A stretch of 31,165 nucleotides of DNA from Neocallimastix lanati (nom. inval.) (taxonomy: Eukaryota > Neocallimastigomycota > Neocallimastigomycetes > Neocallimastigales > Neocallimastigaceae), in NCBI GenBank assembly GCA_016946835.1, contig JACVTC010000219.1, forward strand, positions 135,001 through 166,165. Direction: 5' to 3'. The translations under genes were made by a program, and so were the position numbers. Below the pieces are notes generated by a model. That model worked only from the letters and a program-made list of their open reading frames with translations. It was not told the origin of the DNA and ran no database searches. Positions within the stretch are counted from its first letter, which is position 1, and every line of letters begins with the position of its first letter. Shown piece after piece: positions 11,879 to 23,997 of this stretch.

Positions 11879-14045
11879 TTAATTATTTATTTTACTATTA
11901 AATAAAATGAATAAATATACCAAAGATGCCACAATAGAGAGAGTTGTTAATACATAGATAGCGTACTTTGTTGCGCTTTCATTGAATTTGAGATCTTCTT
12001 TAAGAGATGGGCTTTTTGAGACTTCCTTCGATTTTGGTGATGCTTTACTTCTTTCACGTAAACCACTATCATCATTAAGAACTTTCTTGTTATCATTAAA
12101 TTTCTTCTTTTTTAATTTTTTTTCATTTGCAAGCTTTTCTTGTTCCTTCTTTAATTTTTTTTCCTCTTCTTCTCTCTTTAATCTCTCTTCTTCTTCCTTT
12201 TGCTTTTGAATTCTTTCTTCTTCTTCTCTCTTTAATCTTTCTTCCTCTTCCTTTTGTTTTTGAATTCTTTCTTCCTCTTCTCTCTTTAATCTTTCTTCTT
12301 CTTCCTTTTGTTTTTGAATTCTTTCTTCCTCTTCTCTCTTTAATCTTTCTTCTTCTTCTCTCTTTAATCTTTCTTCTTCTTCTCTTTGTAATCTTTCTTC
12401 TTCTTCTCTCTTTAATCTTTCTTCCTCTTCTCTTTGTAATCTTTCTTCTTCTTCTCTTTTTAATCTCTCTTCTTCTTCCTTTTGTTTTTGAATTCTTTCT
12501 TCTTCTTCTCTCTTTAATCTTTCATCTTCTTCTCTTTGTAATCTTTCTTCTTCTTCTCTCTTTAATCTTTCTTCTTCTTCCTTTTGTTTTTGAATTCTTT
12601 CTTCCTCTTCTTTCTTTAATCTTTCTTCTTCTTCTCTTTGTAATCTTTCTTCTTCTTCCTTTTGTTTTTGAATTCTTTCTTCCTCTTCTCTCTTTAACCT
12701 TTCTTCCTCTTCTCTTTGTAATCTTTCTTCTTCTTCTCTTTTTAATCTCTCTTCTTCTTCCTTTTGTTTTTGAATTCTTTCTTCTTCTTCTCTCTTTAAT
12801 CTTTCATCTTCTTCTCTTTGTAATCTTTCTTCTTCTTCTCTCTTTAATCTCTCTTCTTCTTCCTTTTGTTTTTGAATTCTTTCTTCCTCTTCTCTCTTTA
12901 ATCTTTCTTCTTCTTCTCTTTGTAATCTTTCTTCTTCTTCTCTCTTTAATCTTTCTTCCTCTTCTCTTTGTATTCTTTCTTCTTCTTCTCTCTTTAATCT
13001 CTCTTCTTCTTCCTTTTGTTTTTGAATTCTTTCTTCTTCTTCTCTCTTTAATATATCTTCTTCTTCTTGATCTTTATTTTGAACAAAATTACCTTCTGCT
13101 GCTGCTGCAATAGTACCTAAATTCTTTATTTAATAACAATAATAATTTAAATAAAAATTATTAAAATAAATGTATTAATTTTTAATATTTCATAAGAATA
13201 CTAATATTGTTAATAAATAATAAAAAATTATTTATATAAAATTCATAAAAAATAAAGTACAAAAGTTATTGTAATTATTATTATTATTATTATAATTTCT
13301 TTAATTACAATTATTATCAATAATATTATAACAGTTAATTTTATTATGGTATTATTACTGTTAGTACTACTAATAAAAAATTTTATAGAAACACTAGTAT
13401 TAATATTTTTTTTTTATTTTTTAAGGCAAGTCATATACTATATGAATAAAATTTCATGAAATATTGTAATTTTAAATACTATAATTCTCAAATTATTGCT
13501 GAATTTTTGTAGAATAACAAAATATTCCATTTTTTTTTTTTTATTCTTATTTTTTAATTATTACTTTTCTTCTTTTTTTTTTTGACCATGTTGAATAGTA
13601 TTATTATTATTACAAATATATACATATATATATTTTTAAATATCATAATTTGACGTATATTATAACAATCTTCATTTTTTTTTTTGAAGCTTTTAACAAT
13701 TTTTAAATAATATATTATATTTAAAACATAATAAAAAAAAAAAAATATAAATAAAAATAAAAAAAAAAAAAAATAATAAATTACTTCAACTGGGATATTA
13801 ATATAATTGTTTTGATTTCCTCTGCCATCTTCTTCTACTGGCATAGAATTATCAATAACCCAATTACCATCAACAACAAACTTGTAAAGAATTTTTTCTT
13901 CACTTGAAGGTAATGGAATTACTTTCTTAAAAGTACCATCTGGTTGTTTTTCTAATTCATTAACTTGTTGCCAATTATCAAAATTACCTGTGACAAAAAC
14001 TTTTCCAGCTTGTGGATTTTTCCATTCAAATTGATAGTCAAACAT
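11879..14045 (-). CDS. AMPK/CBM48 domain, coiled-coil, tail-anchored protein
   Basis: Two exons, 13785-14045 and 11879-13123, are joined in phase by a GT-AG intron (donor GTAATT, acceptor AAATAAAG) and give 501 residues. The start ATG has A at -3. Residues 1-87 are a glycogen-binding domain of the AMPK-beta/CBM48 type. FDNW (W25), LYKF (K55), DGNW (W62) and QNNYI (N80) sit where the beta-subunit's two Trp, Lys and Asn sugar contacts sit. Residues from about 105 to 425 are an almost unbroken charged coiled coil built from KREEEERIQKQKEEEERL units. A Ser/Lys-rich linker follows, then a hydrophobic helix (about 474-495, YAIYVLTTLSIVASLVYLFI) and only six residues, NSKINN, as expected of a tail anchor. 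There is no signal peptide and no kinase-binding beta-subunit C-domain. Inferred role: a cytosolic glycogen binder held on a membrane by a long rod. Domain and anchor are visible; the cellular role is inference. Confidence 0.85.
12160..13070 (-). repeat. in-frame coding minisatellite for the coiled coil
   Basis: About 0.9 kb of the second exon consists of 24- to 54-nt modules in varying order, encoding KREEEERL, QREEEERL and IQKQKEEEERL. All length changes keep the frame, since a complete open frame runs through to the membrane anchor. The opposite strand gives a Leu/Phe-rich open frame that is only the shadow of this repeat. Confidence 0.9.
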
Positions 14046-15227
14046 TGTTTATTATAAAATTTTAGTTTTAACTTTTATTTATTATACAATTTTTTTTTAT
14101 GTAATTATTTATATTAATTGTTTTTACTGCATATATATTAATATTATTATTATTTTAATATATATATAAATGTATCAAAATATATAAATAAAATACAAAT
14201 AATATCAATACAATTACAAATTAGCATTTTTGCGTTTTAGAAATAATTTTATTTTCTATTTATTTTTTTTAATAATAATAAATAATTCTTTACCTGTTTA
14301 TTATATTTGTTATTATTATTATTATTATTTAATAAATAATTATTTGATTTTTTCTTAAATAAAATTTTTTGAAAAGATAAAAATATTACCAAACAAAAAA
14401 AGAATAAATTTTCAAAATAAAATATATACAATGTTTTAGTATTGTCTAAAAATTAATTATTTAAAAGACTTTTTTTTTATTATTATTATTTTTATTATTT
14501 AAATTAAATAAAAAAAAAACACTTTTTAATAATATTTGATGATAATTAACAATACAATTAATTAAGATTATTTTTAAGAAAGTGAGGAAAAAATTTTTTT
14601 TTTTTTTATTCTATATATATTAAAAAAAAAAAAATTAATATGGATAATTTAAATTATTATTTAATTCTATTAATTATCTTTCATATATATTTAAATTTTT
14701 TAATAATATTATTTTATTATTACTTTATTTGAAAAATTATTAATAATTAATAAATATTAATATAAGCAAAGCTTTATTTTTTTTTCAAAAATAAAAATTA
14801 AATATAATATAGATATAAATAAATAAATAAATAAATAATTAATTATGTATGATATTTTTGTTATTTTTTATTTTTATTTTTATTTTTATTTATTAGCTAT
14901 ATTGTATTGGAAAAGATTACTTAAAATAGGGAAAAAAGGACACATATATATATAAATTATTCAAAAGTTAAGCAATTGAAAAAAAAAAAAAAAAAACAAT
15001 TATTATATCAAATATCAAGACACAATAAATATAATATATTCATATAAAGATAATAATAAAAATAAAAATAAAAAATATAATTAGTAAATAATTATATTTA
15101 TAATTATATATATGTATTTATCAATTTGTAGAAAAAGATGAAATGTATATATAATAGTCTTTTATATATATATAAATTATACAGAAAAATTAACATAAAT
15201 ATTTAATTAATAATTTTATTTTATTTA

Positions 15228-15234
15228 TTTCATT

Positions 15235-15273
<39 letters not shown>

Positions 15274-15276
15274 TTA
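15228..15276. repeat. (TTTA)n microsatellite
   Basis: About eleven TTTA/TTAT units lie in tandem within the gene desert. Confidence 0.85.
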
Positions 15277-18200
15277 AATCTCAACGACATATTTCCTTAT
15301 CTTTAGTATTGTTGTCATTAATATTATGTAATGGATTAATAATATTATGAAATCATCATTCAAAATTTTAACTATAAGAATTAATTAATTGTTAATAAAG
15401 TTTTGTTTATATTTTTAGTTATAGTTTTCTATTTTATTTTTTCCTTTTTTTTTTTTTTTTATATAAATTTATTATTTAACTTTATATAATTTGTATTTCT
15501 GTTATCTAAAATTTTTATCTTTACAGCATGTATTTATTTAACTTGTTTTATATTATTTTAATATCAATTCTAAATTTTTTCTATTTTTATTTTTTTTTTC
15601 TACTACTATTATTAAAGTTTTTAATAAAAAGAAAAAAAATTTTTTTTCTTTTTTTATTTTGTTAATTCATTTCTTTGATTTTATTTGATTTTTAGGTTAT
15701 TTATTAATTCAATATATATGTAACAATGTATTATTTTAATTAATTATTTTATTTTATTTTATTTTTAAATTTTAATTTTTATTTTTTTTTCAGATTATTT
15801 ATGTTAATAAAACGATTTCTTTATATATTTAAATATTTATTATTTAATTATTTATTATTTATTATTTATTACTTATTATTTATTACTTATTATTTATTAT
15901 TTATTAATTATTATTTAATTATTAAATTATTTTTTATTTAATAATTTTTTATTTTTTATATTTATTTTTTTATTTTTTTTTTATTTTTTTTAGTGTAAAA
16001 AAGAAAAAATATTGGACATATATTTAATTATATTGCAATATACAAAAAGATTAAACAAATAATATATATAATACTGCATTGGATAATATTTCCTTATAAA
16101 GTAAATTAAATTTTAAAAAAAAATTTTTAATTTAATTTTAAATTTTAATTTTTAATAAATTCAATAATGAAAAAAAAATTTTTTTTTAATTAAGAATTAT
16201 AAAAAAATTATTTAAAATTTTTTATACATAAAATTAAATAAAAAAAAAAAAGATTATTAGATAATAGTTAATAAATAATTAATAGGCAGAATAGATAATA
16301 AATAGAATAGATTATAGATAAAGTTTAACAATGGCAAGCTTTTTTCTTTTTTCTTTTTTTTTTTTAAAAAAAATAATTGAAATACTTCTATTGAATAGTA
16401 TAATTAGAGTTAATAATAATGAAAAAGACCAATTAATTTTAGTTAATTAAAAGTATTCCAACGATATTCAAATCCATTAGAAAAGAAAAGAAACTGAAAA
16501 GAACAACAAAAATTTATTCGGAATTTTTTTTTTATATCCTCTGAACCACAAATATTGATAAAAAAATGGTTCATATATTAAATTTTGAATATAACCATAA
16601 ATAAAAAATTATTTATTACAGCATTCGATGCAATCAATCCATTTTGAATAATTATCAAATATTTATATATTTATATATAAAATATAATAAAAATATAATA
16701 TATATGTTAATATATATATATACTATACATTTATTTATTTATTTTTGTTATTTTATTTGTTATTTTTTATTATTAAAAATTCTTTTTATTATTATTCTTT
16801 ATTATTATTATTTTATTTTAATTTTTAATTAATACAGAATTTAAATCTTTTTTATCTACAATAATATTATAATAGTGAAAGTAAAATTAAATTGTATCAT
16901 TATCCTTAAACATTTTTAAATAATATTAAAAATCAATAATTTAACAAATTAATTGTTTTTTAATCTTTTTAATTAAATTATATAAATAATTTATAAATAT
17001 ATATATATTAAATTTATTATTACTAAATAGTTTATATATATATGAAATTATTTGGTTAAATTAAAATGTATTTATAAATATTTTTATATTTTTTTATTTG
17101 TTTATCTACATATTTATTTATTTAATTATCTATATATTTATTTATGTATATTCCTATATATTTAAATTAATTTTTTTTTGATATTGCATTTCTGTATTTT
17201 TTTTTTTTTTTGTTTGTTTGTTTGAATATAAATATTGTAGGTTAAGGACAAAATTAATTTCATTGCATTATAATACAATTCATTTTAATTAAAAAGTAAT
17301 TATCATTGTACATCTCTTCTTTTATATTTTTTACAATAGTTTTAAAATTATTGACTAGATATAAAATTAATTTAATGGCCAATGTCTTATTAGGAAATAT
17401 TAATAAATATCACAATGCTTTCATAAAATTAACAATTTTATTATGGAAGCTAATTAAAATAATATATAATAAATAATAGATATTGAATATAAAATTTTAT
17501 AAATGTAATTGTACATATTAATGTAATTATATTTTTATTTGAATATGTTAAATAAAATATATATATATATATGTGAATATACATATATTTGTATATATTT
17601 GTATTTATCATAGATAATATATAATTAATAATATGAAAATAAAAAACAAAAAAAATGTATAAATATACATATATAATATTACGATTTAAGATAAATTAAA
17701 GGTTAAATTATTATTTCAAATGAAATGGGTTTAATAAAAAAAAAAAAAAAAAAAATGGAAACTATGTATATATATTATTTTTTGTTTTGTTTTTGTATTT
17801 TAAAATAAAAAAATATGAAAGTAACGTAAAATATAGTGATATATTGTAAAAATATATAAATATAATAAAAGCAAATTAAGATATACTGTAATTAAATTAT
17901 TAATAGACATTATTACTATTAATAATTCATTTTTCTTTTCTTTTCTTTCATTTCCTTTTTTTTTTATTATTCATAAATAAATTTAATTAAAAAGAAAATC
18001 TTTTTTTTTTTTTTTTTAAAAAAAGCTTTATTTATGCTAAATTTGATAAATTGAAAAGAACAAATTGAATAATAAAAATATATTTAATTTTTCATGTGAA
18101 GGTTTAGTCTATTTTTTTAAAATTTGTATATATGTTTAAATTTTAAAATAAAATAAATAGTATAGAATAAGATTTGCCATTAAGTATTATTATTATTATG

Positions 18201-18308
18201 AATTTATTGAATAATAATAATAATAAAAATAATAATATCCACAAAATAATAGAAATCAGAATATTCATTTAAAAATGTTAATTTTTTTTTTTTTTTTGTT
18301 TCCATTTT

Positions 18309-18381
18309 AATAAATAATAATAAATAATAATAAATAATAAATAATAAATAATAAATAATAAATAATAAATAATAAATAATA
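18309..18381. repeat. AATAATA / AATAATAAAT simple repeat
   Basis: A run of about ten short units changes from a 10-base period to a 7-base period (TAAATAA) along its length. Confidence 0.85.
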
Positions 18382-19424
18382 TTAAAGTTATGATATTTAA
18401 ATATTTCAATGATATCATTAGAATTGTACAGATAAGATAGTAATATAATTTACTATTTTTTAAGTGAACTATCTAATTAAAAAATATAATAAAAAAGTCA
18501 TTATTCTAATTCAAATGTAATGATATTAATATAGTTTTTTTGTAGTGTTTTATAATAATATTTATATATTTATTTGTTTATGAATTAATTAATAAATAAA
18601 TTAATAAAATTCATATTTTTTAATAAAAAAAAAAGTAAGCATTATTATATATAATCAACTTTTCCATAATTATTAATAAGAACTAATTATCCTAAAATTT
18701 TTTTGAAAAATTGTATTATTGTTGCTCTTTTAATTATTAAAAATTATACAATATTTAATGGATAATTTTAAATAAAAATTAAAGGAATGAACTAATAATA
18801 TATATATATATATATTATTAATTTTCCAAAAATTCAAGAATTTTAAATATATTTAATTTATATTATACAAAAAGAAAATTTTATATATATTATATAATAA
18901 ACTAATCAATACTTATTAAATAGTTTAATTTATAAAAAAATAATAAAATTATATATATAATATATAATACTATTATTATTAAATTATAAAATAATACCTA
19001 ATAAAAAAAAGGTAGTTATTATATTAAAAATTAATATAATTTATTCATTGGTATTATACAATTGAAGTATAATTTAAATAATCTTTTTTTTTTTTAATAT
19101 ATGGTATATGAATTATCTTCATTTCATATATATTATGAAAATTTACGATAAAGTTTAAGAAATATGTACTTTTCTAATAAGACAAGATACTATGTTATTC
19201 CTTTATAATTTAATTTTTTTTTTATTCTATTTAAAAAAAAATAATAATTATTCATTTGAAAGGTTTGTTTCGTATGTTATAAAAAATCTCTTTCATATTA
19301 CTATTTCATCAATGTTTCTATTTAATAAACCCATATTTCTAATTCTACTAAATCGCTTTTTCTATTAGCATTAAATCTGGATAGTGAATCCACATATCAT
19401 ATTAGTACTTTACATATATATTTT

Positions 19425-19473
<49 letters not shown>

Positions 19474-19726
19474 ATTAGTATTGAATTTGAACTTTCTATT
19501 AAATGAAAATTTAAATTTTAATCTGTATTATTTCTTTTCCAAACTTTTTTTTTTTTTAATTCATAAGAATAAAATAAAGGATATCATTGTCCACAAAAAT
19601 TTATCATTTAAAAATAAAAAGAATAATAATAAACTTATTTTTTAAAAAAAAAAAAAATAAAAAATAAATAAGTTATAGAATATATATTATAATAAAATTT
19701 GTAATGCCATTATATATATATATAAA

Positions 19727-20740
19727 TTGGATAAATTTCCATCTAAAAAAGCTATTTTAAACTTTTACTGGGATAGAGATATGGCAGGAAAATCAATCAA
19801 AGCTAAGGCTTATAAAAATAATAATTTCGAGAAAACTAGAAAGTATCTTAAGCTAAATTATAAATATCCTGAATTTAGCATTTGCTTCCGATGGGTAATT
19901 CGTACCAGATGTGGATATAAATTTGATGCTCGTGTTGCCAAAGCTGCCAAAATGATTGAAGAAGACTGTCCTGAAATGTGTCCTTGTTGTTATAGAAAAA
20001 ATAGTAATCCGTGATTGGAACATTAGTTTTCTAAATGCTATCTTCTCTGTGAATTTCGAATGAAATATTTTAAGGATATTGATATTCTTTATGAAATATT
20101 TTATATTATTTCTAAATATTGTCCAATATCTAATAGTAATGTAGACACTGTTATCACAGATATGAATAATTTAGAACTAAGTTCTGATTCTAATAGTAGT
20201 AACGAAGTATATAATATTAATAATATTAACAATAGAAATAATATTGTTAACAATAGTAGAAATAGTGATAGTGAAAATAGAATTATTAATATTAGTAATA
20301 GTGAAAATTATAATATCATTACTTCTAATTTAGTGAATAGTTCAATTGGTGAAAATCGTGGTAATTTAAGTAATTTTCTGAATAATGAATGTGTAAATAT
20401 ATATGTGACGTGGTACTGATTATTTAACTTTCTTCTTGGTGAAAGGGATGCAGATATAATAGATTTAAATTATAAAAAGGAATGGAAAATTTTGTTTAAA
20501 AACCAAATCATTTCTGGTGATTATTCAAAAACGCCATTCTTGGTGCGATCTGCGGCTCTATTTACAGAAATTATGCCTAGGGCTAGTACTCGGCAAGGGT
20601 TACTATTCCGAAAGTATAAGCGCAAACTAACCAGGAGCGTCAACGCTGAAAATGCAGTAAGACAGGCTAGTAGGGCCAATGCCTCTGAAGGAGAAGAGCA
20701 TAATTTCTTTCGGATAGACAATTCAAACCCTAATCCATAA
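19727..20740 (+). mobile_element. LINE 3' fragment (C-terminal ORF2 region), plus orientation
   Basis: A single plus-strand frame runs the whole length with two TGA stops (20012-20014 and 20417-20419). It begins LDKFPSKKAILNFYWDRDMA and includes RWVIRTRCGYKFDARVAKAA and ECPEMCPCC-like text (EDCPEMCPCCYRKN). That is the Cys-rich motif found after the reverse transcriptase in many LINE ORF2 proteins. An Asn/Ser-rich linker follows, then NFLLGERDADIIDLN, TPFLVRSAALFTEIMPRAST and NAENAVRQASRANASEGEE. The last part matches the minus-strand copy at 9130-9770. Reverse transcriptase and endonuclease domains are absent, so this is a 5'-truncated copy starting next to a (TA)n tract. The call as LINE rests on the Cys motif, on being multicopy, and on composition like the neighbouring LINE. 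I could not show physical continuity with a reverse transcriptase. Confidence 0.65.
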
Positions 20741-20982
20741 GGAGATGAGGTTCGTTGCATATGAACTTTTTTCTGAATTTATTTATACACTTATTTTTGA
20801 TTATTACTTTTTATTTCACGTTACTATTTCATTTATTATTATGTTCAATTGGACAAATAATTTTTTTTATTCATTTATTAATTCTGTGTTTTTTTATTTT
20901 TTATTAAAAGTAAAAGTATTCATGTATTTTATATAAGAATAAATATATAAAGATTAAAGTTCTAATAATTGTGACTATGAAA

Positions 20983-21026
<44 letters not shown>

Positions 21027-21059
21027 AAAACAATTTAAATTATATATCATTTAAATAAT
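20741..21059. other. junction between LINE fragment and copia relic
   Basis: This probably holds the 3' untranslated tail of the LINE fragment, then a 40-base (TA)n tract at about 20986-21023. No clear poly-A tail, target-site duplication or copia LTR can be recognised. Confidence 0.4.
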
Positions 21060-23780
21060 TTTTTAGATAATGTTTAATAATTATGGATCAGCTAACATAT
21101 TATCTGTTTCTAGTTTAATATTATTATTTATAATTTCTTCTTGAATTTATTTATATCTTGTATCTATATTCTTATATCTTCCTTTAGAATTAGTATCTTG
21201 AGCAATTGAAATACAAGCTTTATTACCCACTATAATTTTTACATTTATATCATTATTAGATATTTCTTTAAATAAGTTTTTAAACCATATACATTGTTAA
21301 TTTAGTTTATTTTATATTCATCTTTTGTTTGAAATATGCTTTATTTCGACAATTTTACTTGTAATAGAATCTTTAAGATGCTTTTATATTTATTTTTTTA
21401 ACTTTTTAATTACATAATTAATTAATTTCCTTTTCTATACCTGTAATTAAAATATCATCTACATATAATGTTAATAAACATATTAGTTTATTATTTCTAT
21501 CCTATTTGATATAAAAGACATTTATCGATTATATATATATTTTTTAAAACCTATACTTATTAAAAATTGAGAAATCTCTCTGTACCATATTCTTCCGGCT
21601 TGTTTCAAACTATATAATGCTTTTCTCAGTAGCCAATACTTATCTTTATTATAATTTTTATCACCTAAAGGAATCTTTGTATATATATATATATATATAT
21701 ATATTTTATAAAATTTTCAATAAGATATGCAGCTTTAATATCTAATTGCTTAATGTCCCAATTATTGATTGATGCTATAGTTACTGCTAATCTAAGACTG
21801 TCTACTTAAATTGTTGGGGAGTATGTATCAATAAAATCTTGTCCTGGTATTTTCTGAAAACCGCGGGGTACCAATCTTGCCTTCTTTTTATTATTTTTTT
21901 CTCTTTTCTTTCTAAATATACCCACTTTGTATCAATGACGTGGATACATTTAGGAATTTTATCTACAATTTTCATTACTCCATTGTTATACATATTTGAT
22001 AATTCATCTTTAAATAGTAATTTTCCATTCTTCCAGTATCAACTGAGTTTATAGCTTGATCATATGTATTTGGAGTATTTGTTTTAATATTTAATATTTT
22101 ATATCTTTTATTGTCGTATGTCAATTTTTACTTCTCTTATATGTAGTAATTCATTTTCTAAATCACTCAAATTTTCTTCTTGGTCATTAAATGATCTTTT
22201 CCTGTTTATTAATTTGTTTTTATGTTTAACTAGTGTTTTGTTGTCAGATTCGTTCGTATAATCATTTTCTATGTCAAGTGTTCTTTTATTATTTGAAATA
22301 TAAGTTTTTTTCTTTTAAAATATCATCATTATTATTATTATTGTTAATATTAATATTTTTATAAATATTATTATTATAAGTATTATTATCATTACAAATA
22401 TTATTATCATTAGTGCTATTATTATCATTACAAATTATTATCATTAGTGCTATTATTATTATTAATATTAATATTATTATTATTGAAAGGATTTTTTTAA
22501 TGTGAATTAAAGTTATAATTATGTTCCCTCTCAGTTAATAAATTCTTGAAATTAATAATAGAGTCAATATATTTATTACAAAAGAAAGAAGTACTAATAG
22601 CACCTGTCATATCCTCAATAAAGTAAACATTTCTGGCAGAAATAATGGAGTTGGTAGACAAATCTAAAAATTTTATAACCAAGAGAATCAAACGAGTGAC
22701 CTAAGAAAATACCAGGTTTAGTATTATTATCAAACTTATTAATTTTATGATTGTTATAAAAAGATGCTTTACAACCATAAAGACCTTTAAATGTGTGATA
22801 TCAATAGATCTATTGTAAAAAAAAAAAAAATTCATCTGGAATTTTATTATCAATACTTTGATGAGGGTTTATATATCAATATAAATAAGCAACATAAAGT
22901 ATAGTAGAATCCCAGAATTTAAAAAGGAAGTTTAACCAAATTAAAGAGAGTAGTAGCACAATAATTTAGAGTTTGGTTCAATCTTTTCAATTTTTAAGTA
23001 TGACCATTGTGCTGAGGTTCACCTGGTATAGAGTGAATAAAATGAATGCCATTTGATTCTAAGAAATTAATAAAGTTTTTTGTTAATATATACATAATAT
23101 TCATATTCAGTTCCATTATCTGATTTAATATTGATAATTCTATTATAAGGTGTGGTATTTGAAATATATTTGATAAATTTTTCAAAAAAAAAAAAAAATC
23201 ATAGACATCTGGTTTTATTTTTTATTAAATGGAATCAATATTTTCTTGAATAATCATCCAGGAATGTGATATAATAATTGAAGTTATTATAAGAAATTTT
23301 CTAATTTATCTACTACATCTGTATGAATTAATTCTAACAGTTTTATTGGAAGTTTTGTTTGAATGATAAAATGCTTTTTTTTTTCTTAAACTATTTTGTA
23401 TTGATGTCAGTCTTTGCTGCTATAGGTTTTAGTTTGTTTTATTATTAAAAATTCTTGATATCCTTGTTATTATAGTGGCCTAGTTGAGTATGCCAAAAGG
23501 CTATATCAATATTAAAAACGTGATTTTTTTTAGTATTAAAATTATATATTTATTGATATTGTATCAAAAGAAAATAAATTTTCATTACCTGCAAAGATAT
23601 TTACAATAAGTTTTTTATCTATATATATCTAAAAAATTAAAGTTAAATAACATCATTAGATAACCCTCAAAAAAAAATTTAATGTTTCACTAAGCCTTTA
23701 CACTATTTCCCGAATAAACAATGAATAACGAAATTGCATCTTCCACCATGGAATGATGAAATTCATTTTTTAATAGAAAA
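21060..23780 (-). mobile_element. Ty1/copia retrotransposon relic (protease to RNase H)
   Basis: Minus-strand domains appear in the canonical copia order. A protease-like SLFIVYSGNSV lies near 23705-23735, where the expected catalytic DSG reads YSG. A gag-pre-integrase motif AFWHTQLGHYNNKDIKNF lies near 23450-23510. The integrase core has ITFLDDYSRKY near 23235-23270, INIKSDNGTEYEY near 23100-23140 and SIPGEPQHNGHT at 22994-23030. The reverse transcriptase starts NGVMKIVDKIPKCIHVIDTK at about 21930-21990, with ALYSLKQAGRIWYREISQFL near 21570-21630 and the catalytic LYVDDILITG near 21440-21470. RNase H has IIVGNKACISIAQDTNSKGR near 21180-21240 and the terminal NMLADP at 21085-21100. Many stops and frameshifts break it up. 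No gag zinc knuckle and no LTR pair were found. Inactive. Confidence 0.85.
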
Positions 23781-23833
23781 AAAAAATAATATGAATCGCA
23801 TGATAAAATATTGGTGTAATATTATTTTTTTTA

Positions 23834-23836
23834 TTA

Positions 23837-23886
<50 letters not shown>
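23834..23886. repeat. (ATT)n microsatellite
   Basis: About 17 ATT units lie just upstream (in copia sense) of the protease-like remnant. It may have expanded inside the element or at its edge. Confidence 0.9.
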
Positions 23887-23889
<3 letters not shown>

Positions 23890-23957
23890 TTGAATATAAA
23901 ATTGATTCATCAACATCATAACTGGTATATAATTCACCTACGATATGTTTAAAATAT

Positions 23958-23997
<40 letters not shown>

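Larger units (their letters stand above)
14046..19600. other. 5.5-kb gene desert, extreme A/T
   Basis: No coding exon, RNA gene or transposon motif was found on either strand. The short open frames at 14249-14431 and 16644-16832 are composed of Ile/Tyr/Phe/Asn codons typical of random A/T. Microsatellites include (TTTA)n near 15228-15276, ATT/TTATTA runs near 15838-15920, and a TAAATAA-type repeat near 18309-18381. The first few hundred bases above 14045 must contain the promoter of the CBM48 gene, but nothing specific can be called. A slightly GC-richer patch at 19265-19400 has a weak coding look but no supportable frame. Confidence 0.65.

Noticed and set aside
12127-13113. 328-codon plus-strand frame, Leu/Phe/Ser-rich, membrane-like repeats
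   Set aside because: It is the antisense shadow of the Glu/Lys/Arg coiled-coil exon, whose minus-strand frame splices in phase to a CBM48 exon and ends in a tail anchor.
13100-13124. acceptor TTTAG at about 13114, or CAG sites within the GCA repeat, for exon 2 of the CBM48 gene
   Set aside because: All shift the frame relative to exon 1. The AAATAAAG acceptor just upstream keeps the phase through the whole exon.
20521-20760. 79-codon minus-strand frame
   Set aside because: It is antisense to the LINE tail. The plus-strand reading matches the second copy at protein level.
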